Source: Candidatus Deianiraea vastatrix (lineage in GTDB: Bacteria > Pseudomonadota > Alphaproteobacteria > Rickettsiales > Deianiraeaceae). From it: a stretch of 64,000 nt of DNA. A program made the position numbers and the translations under genes. Where the stretch lies: positions 800,744-864,743 of the forward strand of contig NZ_CP029077.1 of NCBI RefSeq assembly GCF_007993655.1, written 5' to 3'. Every line of letters begins with the position of its first letter. The stretch's first letter is position 1. The notes beneath the pieces were generated by a model that was not told the origin of the DNA, did not search any database, and was given only the letters and a program-made list of their open reading frames with translations. Shown piece after piece: positions 53,532-62,602 of this stretch.

Positions 53532-54409
53532 AGAGTTTTTTAAAAAAATATTGGTGGGCTTTGGTGTTGCTATTAGGGGCGTGCATTTGGCATTTTTCAT
53601 TATTTGAAAAATTACTAACTTTAATCTTGCGGATTTGTAGGCATTACTCCGATTTATACACAACTAAATATCCAAAAGATGGCTTACCTTACAAAGACAT
53701 AGCTTGGGCGGATTGGTTTGGAACGGTGTTTTCCGCAGGGGCGATGATTTTCTTATGGTGGCAAATTCGCGAGCAAAAAAAGCAATTTGAAGAGCAACAA
53801 CAATATAATCGATCAATGGAAGTATTTAAAATAGTGCAAAAAAATGGCGATAGTATGAAAGAAAAACTTGATATAATAATTTGGGATCTGCCATTTCAAT
53901 TTAAAGAAGGGCAAAATGAAAATACTAATGAGCAAAATGATTTTATGCAAATAAGCAAAGTATATGGCTCGATAGGTAATTTTATAAAATCTTGCTTGAT
54001 TAATTTTAATGAAATTCGTCATTCTTACATAAAAAAAGAATTTCAAAGATATGTTGTACATATGACAAGCACTCCAATGGTAAGACAATTAATACTGCAT
54101 AATAAATATTGTGAATATTGCAATGAGAACGAGATTGAGTGTGAATATTGTTCAGCAATACTTTATAAATATTTATTTAACAAATATGAATACATAGATA
54201 ATATTGACTATATATCATTTTTTATTTTGTTTTATAGAAAAGAGGATTTAAAAATAAATGCACCTTGGCTGTATGACCTTTGTGAAAATTGGATTAAAGA
54301 TGAAATTAAAACAGGAAAACTTGCCGAGGAAACGAAATTTTTGCAACACACAGAAAAATGGCTAAAAGCAAACACAGTAGACAAAAACGGCTGGTTTGGC
54401 AAGGATTAA
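53528..54409 (+). CDS. Hypothetical two-helix membrane protein in the his operon
   Basis: 293 residues. Two N-terminal membrane helices (about 8-27, WWALVLLLGACIWHF, and 60-80, WFGTVFSAGAMIFLWWQI) flank a 30-residue loop. A coiled coil (REQKKQFEEQQQYNRSMEVF) follows, then a helical cytosolic domain with a Cys cluster (NKYCEYCNENEIECEYCSA). The layout resembles small stress or anti-phage membrane proteins of unknown role. It overlaps hisH by 4 bases and so is translated with it, yet has no evident histidine link. Confidence 0.55.
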   Translation: MKSFLKKYWWALVLLLGACIWHFSLFEKLLTLILRICRHYSDLYTTKYPKDGLPYKDIAWADWFGTVFSAGAMIFLWWQIREQKKQFEEQQQYNRSMEVFKIVQKNGDSMKEKLDIIIWDLPFQFKEGQNENTNEQNDFMQISKVYGSIGNFIKSCLINFNEIRHSYIKKEFQRYVVHMTSTPMVRQLILHNKYCEYCNENEIECEYCSAILYKYLFNKYEYIDNIDYISFFILFYRKEDLKINAPWLYDLCENWIKDEIKTGKLAEETKFLQHTEKWLKANTVDKNGWFGKD

Positions 54410-54437
54410 TGGTTTTATTTGGTGATTTGATGAAAAT

Positions 54438-55277
54438 ATGAAAATTAGTGATTTAATAGCAAGGCTTGAGGCGGAAAATACCCGGAAATCAAGGCTTTTG
54501 CTAGATGTTTGCAGGCAGTATTTGCCTTTTGAAAATGTGGTAAATTTAAACCAAAATTCTGCGTCTTTTGTGGCAAAAAATACCGAAATTTCCCCGTCAC
54601 AGCTGCTAACTGATGGGTTTTTGTCGAAAATTGCGCAAATTGAATTTGGGCAAAATGGCTTTGTTTTTGCAGGCGGAAGTCATAAATCCATTAGCGAAAA
54701 AACTGCGATGATAGCTGAAGAATTTGGATTTTTATATGGCAGTAATTTTCAAGATAACGCAAGGCTTGCAACCGGTGCAACTACGAAATTTATGGAAATT
54801 ATCAATACAGGGCTTGTAAAAAGTGGTGATTTTGCAATTACCGCAACTACAAATTTCCCTGTTGTGATGGATAAAGTCAATCGCAGTATAAAATATTGCT
54901 TTCGTGCTTCAAATTTTACTTCTATGGAGTCTTTTTTGATACATAACTCAATTGCAGGCGTGTTTTTTGAGGGCGGAATAGGCACAAGTTACGAGGCTTT
55001 TTCAATGCTAATAGAGCGTCAATGCGGCACAATTTCAAAATCCGTCCCTGTGATTTTTGTAACAAGTGAAAATAACGAAAATTTTATCCACAATCTTATA
55101 GAAAACATGCACCAAAATGGCAAAATATACGATGCAGACTTTGAAAATATCTATACTGCAAATACTGCGGCACAAATTATTTCGATATTAAAACAGCATA
55201 TAAATATACCAAATGATAATGAAAAACATGAGTATATAAGGGCAATTTTTAGTGTTTTAGATGATAAATATTTATGA
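54438..55277 (+). CDS. LOG/SLOG-like Rossmann protein
   Basis: 279 residues. The motif VFFEGGIGTSYEAFSMLIE corresponds to the PGGxGTxxE motif of the LOG (lysine-decarboxylase-like, nucleotide 5'-monophosphate phosphoribohydrolase) and SLOG families, with the Pro replaced by Glu. An earlier FVFAGGSHKSISEKTAMIAE fits a first nucleotide loop. Such proteins cleave or sense nucleotides. In this place, next to PRPP-using enzymes, a nucleotide-related function is attractive but unproven. It overlaps the hisA-alkD gene by 4 bases. Confidence 0.5.
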   Translation: MKISDLIARLEAENTRKSRLLLDVCRQYLPFENVVNLNQNSASFVAKNTEISPSQLLTDGFLSKIAQIEFGQNGFVFAGGSHKSISEKTAMIAEEFGFLYGSNFQDNARLATGATTKFMEIINTGLVKSGDFAITATTNFPVVMDKVNRSIKYCFRASNFTSMESFLIHNSIAGVFFEGGIGTSYEAFSMLIERQCGTISKSVPVIFVTSENNENFIHNLIENMHQNGKIYDADFENIYTANTAAQIISILKQHINIPNDNEKHEYIRAIFSVLDDKYL

Positions 55278-56686
55278 AAAATAATAAAAATTTTATAATA
55301 CCGTCAATAGACTTGTTAGATGGTAAAATAGTGCGGCTTTATAAGGGTGATTTTGACCAAAAAACTGTATATAATATGGATGTTTTGACCCTTTGTGAAA
55401 ATTATAGTCAGTTTCAAAATTTGCATATTGTAGACCTAAATGCAGCTAAAGGACAAGGGCAAAAAAACATAGAAATCATAAGGGAAATTCGTAAGAATTT
55501 TAGTGGAAAAATACAGCTGGGCGGCGGAATTCGAGATTTGGACATGGCGCAAAACATGATAGAAAATGAAAAAATCGATAGGGTTGTTCTTGGCACAATT
55601 GCTATTAAAAATCCCCGATTAACACTTGAAATATTGCAAAAACTCAGTATGGAAAAAGTTGTGCTTGCGCTAGATTGCGATGGAAATAAATTTACTTTAA
55701 AGACGGATGGATGGCTTAAAAATGCAGACTGTGACTTGTTTTCTTTGCTTTCGCAGTATGAAAAATTTGCGAAATATCTGCTCATTACGGATGTTAATTG
55801 TGATGGCGCTGAAAATGGACCTAATTGCAAATTATATACGATGGTAAAAGAGAAATTCCCAAGTTTTCACCTTCAGGCAAGCGGCGGTATAGCAAATTTT
55901 AGTGATATAGAAAATTTAATGCAAATTACAGATTCTGCAATTACGGGTAAAGCCTTGTATTCAGGCTTAATGACTCATATTTTCGCCAAAGATGACCTAC
56001 ATCTTGCGGCGTGTTCAAAAAGAGCAGAAATATCACAAAAATTCTTTAAAACAGCTAAAGGGCAATATGGCTACGGCGATATTTTCATTGGCGTTGATGT
56101 TCCAACAGTGCGTCAAATTGCCAAAAAATACACACAAAATGCAACATTTTCAACAATACAAAGCATGATGCAGTCAAAAATTCATGAAGAAAGATTGCTT
56201 GGCTTGTTTTTTCTCGTTGATAAATATCAAAATGCAAAAAGTCTCGATAGCAAAAGGGAAATCTGTGATTTTTATCTATCACCAAAAATCGCTCAAGGTG
56301 TAAATAATTGGGATTTAGTTGACACAAGTTGCTATAAAATTCTTGGTGATTTCTGTATGAAAAATAAAGACTTCATAAATACCTTATACAGCCTTGCAAA
56401 AAGCGATAATTTATGGCTAAAACGCATATCCATCGTCTCAAATCTTGCGCTAATTAAAGCCGAAATATTCACACCATGTCTGGATATTTGCACATTATTC
56501 CTTGCAGATAAAGAAGATTTAATAGCTAAAGCTTGTGGCTGGATGCTGCGTGAAATTGGTAAGAAAAATATAGATATTCTCAGCGATTTTCTGCTCAAAA
56601 ATGCATCAAAAATGCCACGCATTATGCTCTCTTACGCAATTGAAAAAATGCCCAAAGAAAAACAAATTTTTTATAGAAATCTATGA
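55274..56686 (+). CDS. hisA: HisA fused to an AlkD-like DNA glycosylase
   Basis: 470 residues. Part 1 (about 1-235) is phosphoribosylformimino isomerase HisA: PSIDLLDGKIVRLYKGD with the acid Asp 13, QLGGGIRDL, and LALDCDGNKFTLKTDGW with Asp 134, then LQASGGIANFSDI. Part 2 (about 236-470) is a DNA-alkylation-repair HEAT-like protein of the AlkD type: NNWDLVDTSC with Trp 346 and Asp 350 (the spacing of the AlkD catalytic Trp/Asp), RISIVSN, KACGWMLREIGKKN and MPRIMLSYAIEKM. The open frame is continuous. It overlaps hisF by 4 bases. A glycosylase has no known place in histidine synthesis. Confidence 0.92.
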   Translation: MKNNKNFIIPSIDLLDGKIVRLYKGDFDQKTVYNMDVLTLCENYSQFQNLHIVDLNAAKGQGQKNIEIIREIRKNFSGKIQLGGGIRDLDMAQNMIENEKIDRVVLGTIAIKNPRLTLEILQKLSMEKVVLALDCDGNKFTLKTDGWLKNADCDLFSLLSQYEKFAKYLLITDVNCDGAENGPNCKLYTMVKEKFPSFHLQASGGIANFSDIENLMQITDSAITGKALYSGLMTHIFAKDDLHLAACSKRAEISQKFFKTAKGQYGYGDIFIGVDVPTVRQIAKKYTQNATFSTIQSMMQSKIHEERLLGLFFLVDKYQNAKSLDSKREICDFYLSPKIAQGVNNWDLVDTSCYKILGDFCMKNKDFINTLYSLAKSDNLWLKRISIVSNLALIKAEIFTPCLDICTLFLADKEDLIAKACGWMLREIGKKNIDILSDFLLKNASKMPRIMLSYAIEKMPKEKQIFYRNL

Positions 56687-57438
56687 CTGCAAAACGCATA
56701 ATAGCCTGCCTTGATATTGCAGACGGTAAAGTTGTAAAAGGTGTGAAATTTCAAAATCATGAAATAATTGGCGATATCGTACCCTTTGCACAAAAATACT
56801 CAGATGCAGGTATTGATGAGCTTGTTTTATACGATATAAAGGCCTCATGCGATGATAAAACAGTCGACTACGCTTGGATTGAAAGTGTGGCAAAAGTGAT
56901 AAATATTCCATTTTGCGTTGCAGGAAAAATCGACTCTATTGCAAAAGTTGAAAAAATCCTAAACTGCGGCGCAGATAAAGTCTCAATAAACTCTCCGGCT
57001 ATTAATAACCCAGATTTAATCAATCAAATCGCAGATAAATTTGGCTCTTCTACCCTTGTGGTTGGAATTGATACAAAAGATGGATTTATCTATAAAAATA
57101 CAGGCGATAACACAAAAACTCAAGAAATTAAAATATCAGTCTTAAATTGGGCATGTGAAGCAGCAAAGCAAGGCGCAGGGGAAATCGTCATAAACTCAAT
57201 AAATTCAGATGGCACAAAGCAGGGCTATGATATAAATCTATTAAAAACCGTAGTAAATAGCGTCAAAATCCCAGTAATTGCCTCAGGCGGAGCAGGAATA
57301 ATGCAGCACTTTAAAGATGTCTTTATGCACGCAAATGTAAGCGGGGCCTTGGCAGCTAGTGTGTTTCATAAAAATGAAATTGACATTAAAAAATTGAAGG
57401 AATACCTTGTTAATAATAATATCTTGATAAGAATATGA
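56683..57438 (+). CDS. hisF: Imidazole glycerol phosphate synthase, cyclase subunit
   Basis: 251 residues, full length. The first strand IIACLDIADGKVVKGVKFQN carries the catalytic Asp; then DELVLYDIKAS, CVAGKIDSIAKVEKIL, ADKVSINSPA, and the second Asp region NSINSDGTKQGYDINLL. VIASGGAGIMQHFKDVF closes the phosphate site. It starts in a 4-base overlap after the hisA-alkD gene, and its partner hisH is 3 kb upstream. Confidence 0.96.
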   Translation: MTAKRIIACLDIADGKVVKGVKFQNHEIIGDIVPFAQKYSDAGIDELVLYDIKASCDDKTVDYAWIESVAKVINIPFCVAGKIDSIAKVEKILNCGADKVSINSPAINNPDLINQIADKFGSSTLVVGIDTKDGFIYKNTGDNTKTQEIKISVLNWACEAAKQGAGEIVINSINSDGTKQGYDINLLKTVVNSVKIPVIASGGAGIMQHFKDVFMHANVSGALAASVFHKNEIDIKKLKEYLVNNNILIRI

Positions 57439-58052
57439 TAGAAAAAATCGACTGGCAAAAGTGTAATAACCTAATTCCGTCTGTAATTCAAGATGCAAAA
57501 ACTTTGGATGTTTTAATGCTTGGCTTTATGACAATTGAGGCTCTAAACCTCACGATTTCGACAAATAAAGTGCATTTCTGGTCACGCACGAAAAATAGAA
57601 TTTGGATGAAAGGCGAAGACTCTGGAAATATATTGCGGCTTGAAAATATCCACCTTGACTGCGATGGCGACTCGCTTTTAATTCTTGTAAATCCAGTAGG
57701 AAATACCTGTCATAACGGCACTAAATCTTGCTTTAATTACAAGGCAAATTTCCTTTCCCAGCTTGAGGAAATAATAGATGATAGAGTAAAAAATCAAGTA
57801 GACGAAAGCTATATTTCAAGCATGCAAAAAAAAGGAATAAATAAAATTGCACAAAAAGTCGGCGAGGAAGCAACTGAGGTGATAATTGCGGCACTCAATG
57901 AAAAAGATGTAGATTTCATCGGCGAATGCGCTGATTTAGTGTTTCACTTAATGTTGTTGCTAAAATACAAAAACTTGACTTTTAATCATGTCATTTCCAA
58001 AATGAAAGAAAGGGATAAAAGAAAATTAAAAGATGAAAACTATGAAAAATAA
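57435..58052 (+). CDS. hisI: Bifunctional phosphoribosyl-AMP cyclohydrolase / phosphoribosyl-ATP pyrophosphatase
   Basis: 205 residues. The HisI domain (about 1-115) has VLMLGFMTIEALNLT, WSRTKNRIWMKGEDSGN and DCDGDSLLILVNPVGNTCHNG with Zn ligands. The HisE domain (about 118-205) has KIAQKVGEEATEVIIAAL and ECADLVFHLMLLL. HisIE fusion is usual in gammaproteobacteria and Bacteroidetes. It overlaps hisF by 4 bases and the next gene by 11. Confidence 0.95.
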   Translation: MIEKIDWQKCNNLIPSVIQDAKTLDVLMLGFMTIEALNLTISTNKVHFWSRTKNRIWMKGEDSGNILRLENIHLDCDGDSLLILVNPVGNTCHNGTKSCFNYKANFLSQLEEIIDDRVKNQVDESYISSMQKKGINKIAQKVGEEATEVIIAALNEKDVDFIGECADLVFHLMLLLKYKNLTFNHVISKMKERDKRKLKDENYEK

Positions 58053-59334
58053 CATAAAAATCTACATAGCATCAGACCACGCAGGCTTTGAACTAAAAGA
58101 GTATATAATCGCAAATCTATCGACGCAGTTTGAAGTTTTAGACTATGGAACGCATTCAAATGAGGTGTGTAATTACAATGAAATCGCTGAAAAAATGCTG
58201 CAAGAACTGCAAATGACATCAAGCGATTTTACCGTAAATACAACAAATTTCGGCATTCTCATCTGTAAAAGTGGAAATGGAATGTCAATAGTTGCAAATA
58301 GATTTGAGAAAATACGCGCAATAAACGCAACTCAATACGATCAGGTGAAACTTGCCCGCTTGCACAATAACTCAAATGTTATTTGCTTTGGCGAGCAATT
58401 TATTACAAAAGATGACTCTCTGTCTATGATTTTCAACTTTCTAAACACGGAATTTGAAGGTGGAAGACATGTAAATCGCCTTATTTTTGACGCAAAAAAA
58501 TGTATAAACCTTAATTACAACGGCGTTATTCCAAGTAACTACTTGGAAATTAAACATAAACTAAAATACTTTCCATGTGGGGAATTTGAATTTTCAATAC
58601 AAGAAGACATTGGCGAAAAAGAAATTACAATTTTCCAGTCTTTTACTAGGGCTAAATTCAATGATGACCTAATGAAATTGCAAATTGTATGCGATGTCTT
58701 GCAGCGAAATGATGCAAAAATAATCTACTTTGCCCCATTTTTGCCATATACAAGACAAGATAGAAGCTACGATACAACCTCATCTCTTGGCTCAAAACTC
58801 GTCGGAAATATCATAAATAACGCAGGAATATCTCATATAATCACCTACGACCTGCACGCCCTTCAAATAGAGGGATTTTTCAAAGGAAAAGTGCAAAATC
58901 GCAGCATGATACCAGCGTTTATCAAAGATATTCAAGAAAAATTCGACATAAATACAATAACTATAATATTTCCAGATGCAGGCTCGGCATCACGCTTTAA
59001 ACGCTTTTTTTCAGATACTAATTTTAAAATTGCAATCATTAATAAAAATCGCACTGAAAATGGTCTATCTATGGATATTCTTGGCGATGTGGGCGGTAAA
59101 AATGCAATTATAATCGATGATATGATAGATGGCGGTGGAACAATGATCGAGGCTGCAAATCTGCTCATTTCAAAAGGCGCAATTAATGTCTTTGCATACG
59201 CCACGCATGGCATTTTTTCCGCAAACGCAATAGAAAATCTTGCAAACTCAAAAATATCAAATATAACCGTTAGTAACTCACTTTCTCATGAAAATAACCC
59301 TAAAATAACCTCTATAACAACTCAATTGCCGTAA
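58042..59334 (+). CDS. RpiB-Prs fusion: ribose-5-phosphate isomerase B + PRPP synthetase
   Basis: About 430 residues. The first about 150 are RpiB/LacAB-like: IYIASDHAGFELKEYI, the catalytic-Cys segment ILICKSGNGMSIVANR and ARLHNNSNVICFGEQ. The rest is ribose-phosphate pyrophosphokinase: YFAPFLPYTRQDRSY, TYDLHALQIEGFF and the PRPP loop IIIDDMIDGGGTM, where the usual DTAGT is DGGGT. Together they would take ribulose 5-phosphate to ribose 5-phosphate and on to PRPP, the substrate of HisG. As last gene of the his operon it fits as a precursor supplier. An alternative ATG lies at 58033. Confidence 0.92.
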   Translation: MKNNIKIYIASDHAGFELKEYIIANLSTQFEVLDYGTHSNEVCNYNEIAEKMLQELQMTSSDFTVNTTNFGILICKSGNGMSIVANRFEKIRAINATQYDQVKLARLHNNSNVICFGEQFITKDDSLSMIFNFLNTEFEGGRHVNRLIFDAKKCINLNYNGVIPSNYLEIKHKLKYFPCGEFEFSIQEDIGEKEITIFQSFTRAKFNDDLMKLQIVCDVLQRNDAKIIYFAPFLPYTRQDRSYDTTSSLGSKLVGNIINNAGISHIITYDLHALQIEGFFKGKVQNRSMIPAFIKDIQEKFDINTITIIFPDAGSASRFKRFFSDTNFKIAIINKNRTENGLSMDILGDVGGKNAIIIDDMIDGGGTMIEAANLLISKGAINVFAYATHGIFSANAIENLANSKISNITVSNSLSHENNPKITSITTQLP

Positions 59335-59403
59335 TTTATTACTTGATAATAAAAAAATATTGGCAATAAAGACTATACCACGCTTATTAACACATATTTT
59401 AAT

Positions 59404-59826
59404 ATGAAAAAAATCAAAATTTACACAGACGGCGCATGCAGTGGAAACCCCGGAAAAGGCGGATGGGGCGCAGTTTTGATATACGAAACCGTGGAAAAAC
59501 ACATATCCGGCTCAAACCCAAATACAACCAACAACCAAATGGAATTAACCGCAATAATATCCGCACTAAAAACCCTAAAAGAGCCATGCCATGTCGAGCT
59601 TTTTTCCGATAGTAAATACGCCCTTGACGGCATTACAAAATGGATATTCTCGTGGAAAAAAAATAACTGGAAAACCGCAGATAAAAAACCCGTTAAAAAC
59701 CAAGAACTCTGGCAAGAATTCGACAAACTCGCATCAATTCATGATATAAAATTCACATGGGTTAAAGGTCACAGCGGCGATAAATACAACGAAATCGCAG
59801 ATAGTCTTGCAACTTCTGCTATTTGA
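59404..59826 (+). CDS. rnhA: Ribonuclease HI
   Basis: Degrades RNA in RNA:DNA hybrids. 140 residues with the four catalytic acids: Asp in [11 protein letters not shown], Glu in [12 protein letters not shown], Asp in [15 protein letters not shown], and Asp in NEIADSLA, with the handle region [15 protein letters not shown]. Not in the his operon: 69 bases of AT-rich sequence separate it. Its 3' end has a decayed tandem copy (59854-59906). Confidence 0.96.
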   Translation: MKKIKIYTDGACSGNPGKGGWGAVLIYETVEKHISGSNPNTTNNQMELTAIISALKTLKEPCHVELFSDSKYALDGITKWIFSWKKNNWKTADKKPVKNQELWQEFDKLASIHDIKFTWVKGHSGDKYNEIADSLATSAI

Positions 59827-59830
59827 TAAT
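59778..59830. repeat. Imperfect tandem repeat of the rnhA 3' end, copy 1 (coding)
   Basis: 53 bases covering the last codons and stop of rnhA. A similar stretch recurs 76 bases downstream. Confidence 0.6.
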
Positions 59831-60143
59831 ATCCAAAGCAAATATAAAAATCACGATAAATAAAGGAAAATTTCAGATAGCCTTGCAACTTTAGCTATTT
59901 GGTAATGCTAAATATCTACAATTTACACTCATTTTCTAACCGCTTTGCACTTTTCACACCCTTGCAAAAATTGACAAAAGCCCAACTATACATAACTAAA
60001 ATTAATTGCACTAAAACCCCATCAAATAAACCAAATCAGCACTAACGACATCACCATCTCTATAGCAAGAATATCTGCAACCTCAAACCCTAAAAGCACG
60101 CAAAAAAATCAATCCTTATAAAAACATTGAATAAAATAGCAAT
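59827..60143. other. 317-base gene-free stretch
   Basis: Between rnhA and the convergent AGCS gene. Apart from the decayed rnhA-end repeat I see no open frame of note, no tRNA and no clear terminator hairpin. It is AT-rich and, in 59940-60110, notably poor in G on the plus strand. Confidence 0.6.
59854..59906. repeat. Imperfect tandem repeat of the rnhA 3' end, copy 2 (non-coding)
   Basis: Matches 59778-59830 with roughly ten differences, most clearly in the last 33 bases (four differences). It looks like an older duplication of the gene end that has since drifted. Confidence 0.6.
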
Positions 60144-61559
60144 CTAAAATAACCCATCTCTATACTTCCTATATCTTTTTTGCACAAAATTTGCACCAAT
60201 AAATAATGCGATAATATTTGGCACTGTGATTGAAAAATTGAAAATGTCCGCTATGTCAAGAATTTTGCGAAAATCCCTCGTTGTTCCGCAAAAAACATAC
60301 GCCACAAACAGCAAACAATTATATATATACACGGTTTTTATGCCAAAAATGTTCTTCCACGCATTTTGCCCGCAATATCCCCATGCAACCGCAGTGGTAA
60401 TGGCAAACATCGGCACAACTGCAAATAATGTGTATTTTAAAAACGGATGAACTGTGTCAAAAGCGGAAATTACCGCACCCATGCTATCAATATTGCTTAA
60501 ATATGACCCAGTTATAACAACAATTAACCCAGAGCAAAATACCGAAATTAGTGTTATAATCGTCACGGCGGACATCGAAATAATGCCCTCCTGTATTGGG
60601 TTTTTGTTTAGTGTGTTGATGTGAATAATAGATGAAATCCCCTGCCCTACGTCGCATGAAAAATAAATCCTTTTTAGCCCAACTATGCTTGCATAAATAA
60701 TACTTCCCTCGACAGCTCGAAATGTAAAAGCCTCACTAAAAATCAGCGAAATTGCGTGTGTAAAATTCTCAAAATTAACAACAACTATCGCAAAACATAC
60801 AAAAACATACAAAATCGACATAACCTTTACAATCCTGCTGCTAATCTTTGTAATTGAATTAAAACCAGTCAGTATAATCAGCATTATAAGCAGCGCTACA
60901 ATGCTTGTAATTTGTAAAGACGCAAGGTCTGAAATGTCAAAAATATGGCGAACAACATTCATGGTTTGATTAATCTGTAGTGAAAAAAACGTCGAAATCA
61001 TCACGCAAAACGAAAATGCAATGGCGATAATTTTTCCAAGCCTTTTTTGCTTTATGCACCGAAACATTACCTCGATATACCTTGACGGGCCGCCAATAAC
61101 GCATTGGTTTTGCTTGTCCATTTTTCTTGTAATACACCCAAGTGAAATCTCTAAAAACTTAATTGGCATGCTGATAAACCCCGCAACTAGCATCCAAAAT
61201 AAAACCCCGGGCCCTGCAATAATTACCGCAGTTGTTATACCGAAAATCGCAGAAACATCAATAGCTTCGCCAATTCCAGTGAGTAAAATCCGCCTTGAAG
61301 TTGATAAATTAAAGAAATTTCTCTGCTTTTTTTGCGCATTGTCTATCTTGCTTGATGCCATCATTTTAAGGCTTTTTATAAAATATCGAACATTAATAAA
61401 CCTAAATTTCACAGTACAATAAATGCCGAAAACCGTTATCCACGCTATTAAAAATGGAACTTTATACCGAGCAACCCCTGTTACATTGAAAAAGAATATT
61501 GCATCCCCAAAAGACGAAACTTTTTCTATAATATTTTCAATAAACAGCAAAATCTCCAT
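60144..61559 (-). CDS. Alanine/glycine:Na+ symporter, AGCS family (first copy)
   Basis: 471 residues with about 11 membrane helices. Family marks: TVKFRFINVRYFIKSL after helix 1, LTGIGEAIDVSAIFGI (usually xxxGxGNIxGVAxAI), GPGVLFWMLVAGFISMPIKFLEISLG, and the SCDVGQGISSIIH segment where family members usually show NEAGxGSAP. The last two departures mean substrate residues differ from typical alanine carriers. It starts in a one-base overlap with the PerM-like gene stop, so it is the third gene of a three-gene unit. Confidence 0.85.
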   Translation of the reverse strand: MEILLFIENIIEKVSSFGDAIFFFNVTGVARYKVPFLIAWITVFGIYCTVKFRFINVRYFIKSLKMMASSKIDNAQKKQRNFFNLSTSRRILLTGIGEAIDVSAIFGITTAVIIAGPGVLFWMLVAGFISMPIKFLEISLGCITRKMDKQNQCVIGGPSRYIEVMFRCIKQKRLGKIIAIAFSFCVMISTFFSLQINQTMNVVRHIFDISDLASLQITSIVALLIMLIILTGFNSITKISSRIVKVMSILYVFVCFAIVVVNFENFTHAISLIFSEAFTFRAVEGSIIYASIVGLKRIYFSCDVGQGISSIIHINTLNKNPIQEGIISMSAVTIITLISVFCSGLIVVITGSYLSNIDSMGAVISAFDTVHPFLKYTLFAVVPMFAITTAVAWGYCGQNAWKNIFGIKTVYIYNCLLFVAYVFCGTTRDFRKILDIADIFNFSITVPNIIALFIGANFVQKRYRKYRDGLF

Positions 61560-62602
61560 TACGCGTAATAATGACTTGTCTTATACTTTTGCAATAAAAA
61601 CTTAAACAAAATCGTCGAAGTTGTAGTTATCGGAAGAGCTAAAATCGCACCAATAACACCAAATAAACTCGTTGCAACGAAAAGCCCAAATACTATTATA
61701 ACCGGATGAATTCCAACCTTGTCCCCAACGAATTTCGGCGTTGTGTAATTTGCATCTATAATCTGCCCAGCTGTAAAAATCAGCGATATAATCACGAAAT
61801 TTGTATTAAAACCAAATTGTAAAAATGCAACAACAAGGCAAATTACTATGCCAATTAAAAAGCCTACATATGGTATAAATATCATAACGCCAGTCATAAT
61901 TCCAAGTAAAAACCCTAAATTTAAACCGCTAAAATGCAGTAAAATAGAGTAAAAAATCATGAAAAATAGGCAAACATTCAGCTGCCCTCGCAAATATGCA
62001 AAAATAGATGTGTCAATTTGGTGCATTAACAATCTACAATTTCCCCTTGCACTATGCGGAAGCATTATATAAAACGATGTCACCATCTTCCTCCAATCCT
62101 TTAGCATGTAAAATGTAATAATCGGCATAACAACTATTGTTGCAACGATGTTTATAATAGAATTTACCGTCTTTTTTGGATAAGTATGCAGTATATCCTC
62201 TTGAAACTTCGTTATAGCCGTTTGCAAATACGCCTTACACTTTACAACCGTATCGTCGTCAATATGCAACATATTAGATAGCTTGTGTATCTTTTGCTGG
62301 CTTAAATTGTCAGAAGTAATAACAAACTCGTTTAAAAATGAAATTACCTTTTCATATAAAAACGGTATTAAAATCGAAGATGCAAATATAATCGAAAAAA
62401 ACAATATCGAAACAATAACACCGCTTACAATAGACCGATTAAACTTCATCTTTTCAAATTTATTGACAATAGGAAGTAGTAAATACGATACAATAAAGCT
62501 CACGGCAAAAGGCCTTACAGCATTTTCCGCAAGTATGTAAAACAGGGTAAATAATATCGCAATTACAGCCCAAAAAATGTATTTCTTACTAATTTTTGTC
62601 AT
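61559..62602 (-). CDS. AI-2E transporter / PerM family permease
   Basis: 347 residues, about eight membrane helices in the 2-1-2-3 layout of this family. A long soluble stretch follows the third helix (about 90-145). The conserved C-terminal region includes GVMIFIPYVGFLIGIVICLVVAFL, GQIIDANYTTPKFVGDKVGIHP and LPITTTSTILFKFL. Members export autoinducers or exchange Na+(Li+)/H+, so substrate is open. It overlaps the upstream AGCS gene by 14 bases. Confidence 0.88.
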   Translation of the reverse strand: MTKISKKYIFWAVIAILFTLFYILAENAVRPFAVSFIVSYLLLPIVNKFEKMKFNRSIVSGVIVSILFFSIIFASSILIPFLYEKVISFLNEFVITSDNLSQQKIHKLSNMLHIDDDTVVKCKAYLQTAITKFQEDILHTYPKKTVNSIINIVATIVVMPIITFYMLKDWRKMVTSFYIMLPHSARGNCRLLMHQIDTSIFAYLRGQLNVCLFFMIFYSILLHFSGLNLGFLLGIMTGVMIFIPYVGFLIGIVICLVVAFLQFGFNTNFVIISLIFTAGQIIDANYTTPKFVGDKVGIHPVIIVFGLFVATSLFGVIGAILALPITTTSTILFKFLLQKYKTSHYYA

